Of a stretch of DNA of 10,000 bases, positions 8,912 through 10,000 are shown piece after piece (the first letter of the stretch is position 1; each line of letters begins with the position of its first letter). The stretch comes from Chrysomallon squamiferum (lineage: Eukaryota > Mollusca > Gastropoda > Neomphalida > Peltospiridae). The notes beneath the pieces were generated by a model. It had not been told where the DNA came from. It saw only the letters and a program-made list of their open reading frames with translations, and searched no databases. The stretch is from NCBI GenBank assembly GCA_012295275.1, contig CM022666.1, forward strand, positions 610,001 to 620,000, read 5' to 3'. The position numbers and the translations under genes are program-made.

Positions 8912-9106
8912 TAAGACTGGCTTTTCTTCGATCAGCAGCGAGGACTCTTTTACGTGCAGTTTACCTGTAGCCAGACACTACAGTAAACAGCAGCTACTAA
9001 AATAACGACTGGAACTGTATATGTTCTAAATTCAGCACAAGCGGTGAAGCGATCCTGTGACCAGTCGAGTCTCAGATCATCACTTTTCCAGCTGAGCTAC
9101 ACTTTC
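8912..9106 (-). mobile_element. Candidate tRNA-derived SINE
   Basis: On the minus strand, TAGCTCAGCTGG (9099 down to 9088) matches the RNA polymerase III A-box consensus TRGCNNAGYNGG at every position. GGATCGCTTC (9055 down to 9046) matches the B-box consensus with one mismatch, and lies 45 bases downstream, the normal tRNA spacing. The acceptor and T-arm pairing expected of a working tRNA is not convincing, so this is a tRNA-like head rather than a gene. It is followed by a unique body containing CTGCACGTAAAAGAGTCC, ending before the AT-rich region near 8911. The 3' boundary is a guess and no target-site duplication was found. The alternative is a lone tRNA pseudogene at 9034-9106. Confidence 0.45.
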
Positions 9107-9443
9107 ACTTCTCTAACAAGCAGAACCGAAATACTCTTATCAGTTGTCTGTTTGTCTGTGCGTCTCTGTGAAAAACGACTCGACAGTTCTATCAGAGACG
9201 TAAGTGAGAGACGTAACTAACTTACGTCTGTCGGAATGCCACGCGTCTCTGCTGAAAGAATCTTTCCAACTCGATGAAAAGCGTCTTCTTCCGTTTCACT
9301 CGTCTTTTCTTCTCTTTCTCTTCGTTTTTTCAAAACGCACACACACGCACATGTTCACCATCGATTGCACGCACATATGCACATTGATTTGCACGTACAC
9401 ATGTTCACTGATTGATTTCCACGCTTACCGGCAGGCAGACACG
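9107..9443. other. Low-copy stretch, no gene recognised
   Basis: Mixed sequence with an inverted repeat at 9181-9233 and repeated GCACANNN words around 9337-9405. A 101-codon plus frame at 9204-9509 runs into the CA repeat and has no recognisable motif. Confidence 0.45.
9181..9233. repeat. Inverted repeat with nested arms
   Basis: AGACGTAAGT at 9196-9205 is the exact reverse complement of ACTTACGTCT at 9220-9229, with a 14-base loop. The outer words CGACAG (9181-9186) and CTGTCG (9228-9233) are also complementary, and GAGACGTAA is repeated directly at 9195-9203 and 9207-9215. The set could fold in more than one way. No gene context explains it. Confidence 0.6.
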
Positions 9444-9469
9444 CACACACACACACACACACACACACG
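9444..9469. repeat. (CA)n microsatellite
   Basis: About 13 CA dinucleotides, alternating purine and pyrimidine and thus potentially Z-forming. Confidence 0.95.
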
Positions 9470-9953
9470 CATTCAACCACAAATTAATCAATTGAGCTGT
9501 AAAACCTAATGAACGTCAGTGATTGGATGAATACTGTTGATGAGGGGCGTGGTCTACACTGAGGGGGGATGCACGTTTCGTGTCTGATCGCTGAAATGGA
9601 TTTCTCTCTCTCTCTCTCTGTCTGTTTGTCTGTCAACAAGACAGCGCTCTGTTCCTCTAAGACGTATCTTTTTCATACGTTATTTACTTGTGAAAACACA
9701 GAAAATTAAATCTGCTTATGCTTTATAAATAAACATTGGTTCTAGGAAACGCTCTGCACGTGTTGCGGTGTCGGTTTCAGCTTCATTAGAATATCCCAAT
9801 TTATTCGTTTGTCCCCGTCCAGTTGTTATATCTTCATTTTTTTTTTCTTTTTTAAATTTGTTTATTTATCTATTTCAGTTCCTTTTCTCCTGTTTTCAGA
9901 TTTTTTTTTTTTTCAGATTTTTTTATTTCATTAATTTTAAATCCTCTTCTTGC
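9470..9953. other. Low-copy then T-rich stretch, no gene
   Basis: Mixed sequence with a short (CT)n at 9603-9619, one CACGTG at 9757-9762, and T-rich sequence from about 9835 onward including a T-run at 9901-9913. The Phe-rich plus frame from 9768 is a translation of this T-rich DNA. Confidence 0.5.
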
Positions 9954-10000
9954 TATTATTATTATTATTAGTAGTAGTAGTAGTAGCAGTAGTAGTAGTA
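9954..10000. repeat. (ATT)n changing to (AGT)n, runs off the window
   Basis: ATT triplets to about 9969 change in phase to AGT triplets, with one AGC interruption near 9986-9988. The array continues to the last base, so its true length is unknown. Confidence 0.95.

Noticed and set aside
9034-9106. Functional tRNA gene on the minus strand
   Set aside because: A- and B-boxes are present, but acceptor and T-stem pairing fail; more likely a SINE head or pseudogene.
9145-9633. 15-base word TGTCTGTTTGTCTGT repeated at 9145-9159 and 9619-9633 as possible flanks of an insertion
   Set aside because: The word is itself a low-complexity TCTG/TTTG repeat and nothing element-like lies between the copies.

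Overview
The window looks like non-coding DNA from a eukaryotic nuclear genome. It is AT-rich, packed with microsatellites and homopolymer runs, and holds no open reading frame above 135 codons. The longer frames are translations of simple repeats (Ser-Leu, Arg-Glu and Tyr-Leu-Ser-Ile stretches) or sit by chance in GC-richer DNA. Nothing resembles a bacterial operon, rRNA, functional tRNA, CRISPR array or virus. Two tRNA-like heads (a plausible minus-strand SINE at 8912-9106 and a weaker head at 4902-4965), together with long (GA)n, (GATA)n, (CATA)n and (TTA)n arrays, would fit a lophotrochozoan such as a mollusc. That assignment is an inference from general appearance, not a match.

Layout. 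1-790 is ordinary low-copy sequence with a weak possible coding relic at 271-597. 793-1373 holds an (AAT)n tract, a C-rich block predicted to form a G-quadruplex on the minus strand, and a long adenine/purine tract. 1374-2390 is low-copy sequence with three CACGTG palindromes close together. 2391-2699 is an uninterrupted 84-copy (GA)n run with a purine-rich tail. 2700-3840 is low-copy sequence with a perfect CRE-type octamer and a YY1-like site. 3848-4203 is simple repeat: (CATA)n/(CA)n, duplicated (TTTA)n blocks and poly-A. 4204-5030 is GC-richer, with G-runs and a tRNA-like SINE head. 5060-5300 is a (GTAN)n array. 5301-5990 is the GC-richest stretch, with three frames open together but no recognisable protein. 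5993-6580 holds poly-A, T-rich and G/T-rich DNA with a second clear G-quadruplex motif.

From about 6580 to 8900 the DNA is very AT-rich. It contains (GATA)n, poly-T and (TTA)n arrays, and inside it, at 7957-8535, an old diverged tandem repeat of about 120-134 bp that the simple repeats do not explain. This is the most distinctive structure in the window. 8582-8758 is a compound TATG/TA/GT/GA/TA microsatellite, 8912-9106 the candidate SINE, and 9107-10000 low-copy sequence with an inverted repeat, (CA)n, (CT)n and a (TTA)n-to-(GTA)n array running off the right edge.

No genes can be shown to work together here. The window reads as an intergenic or intronic repeat-rich segment.
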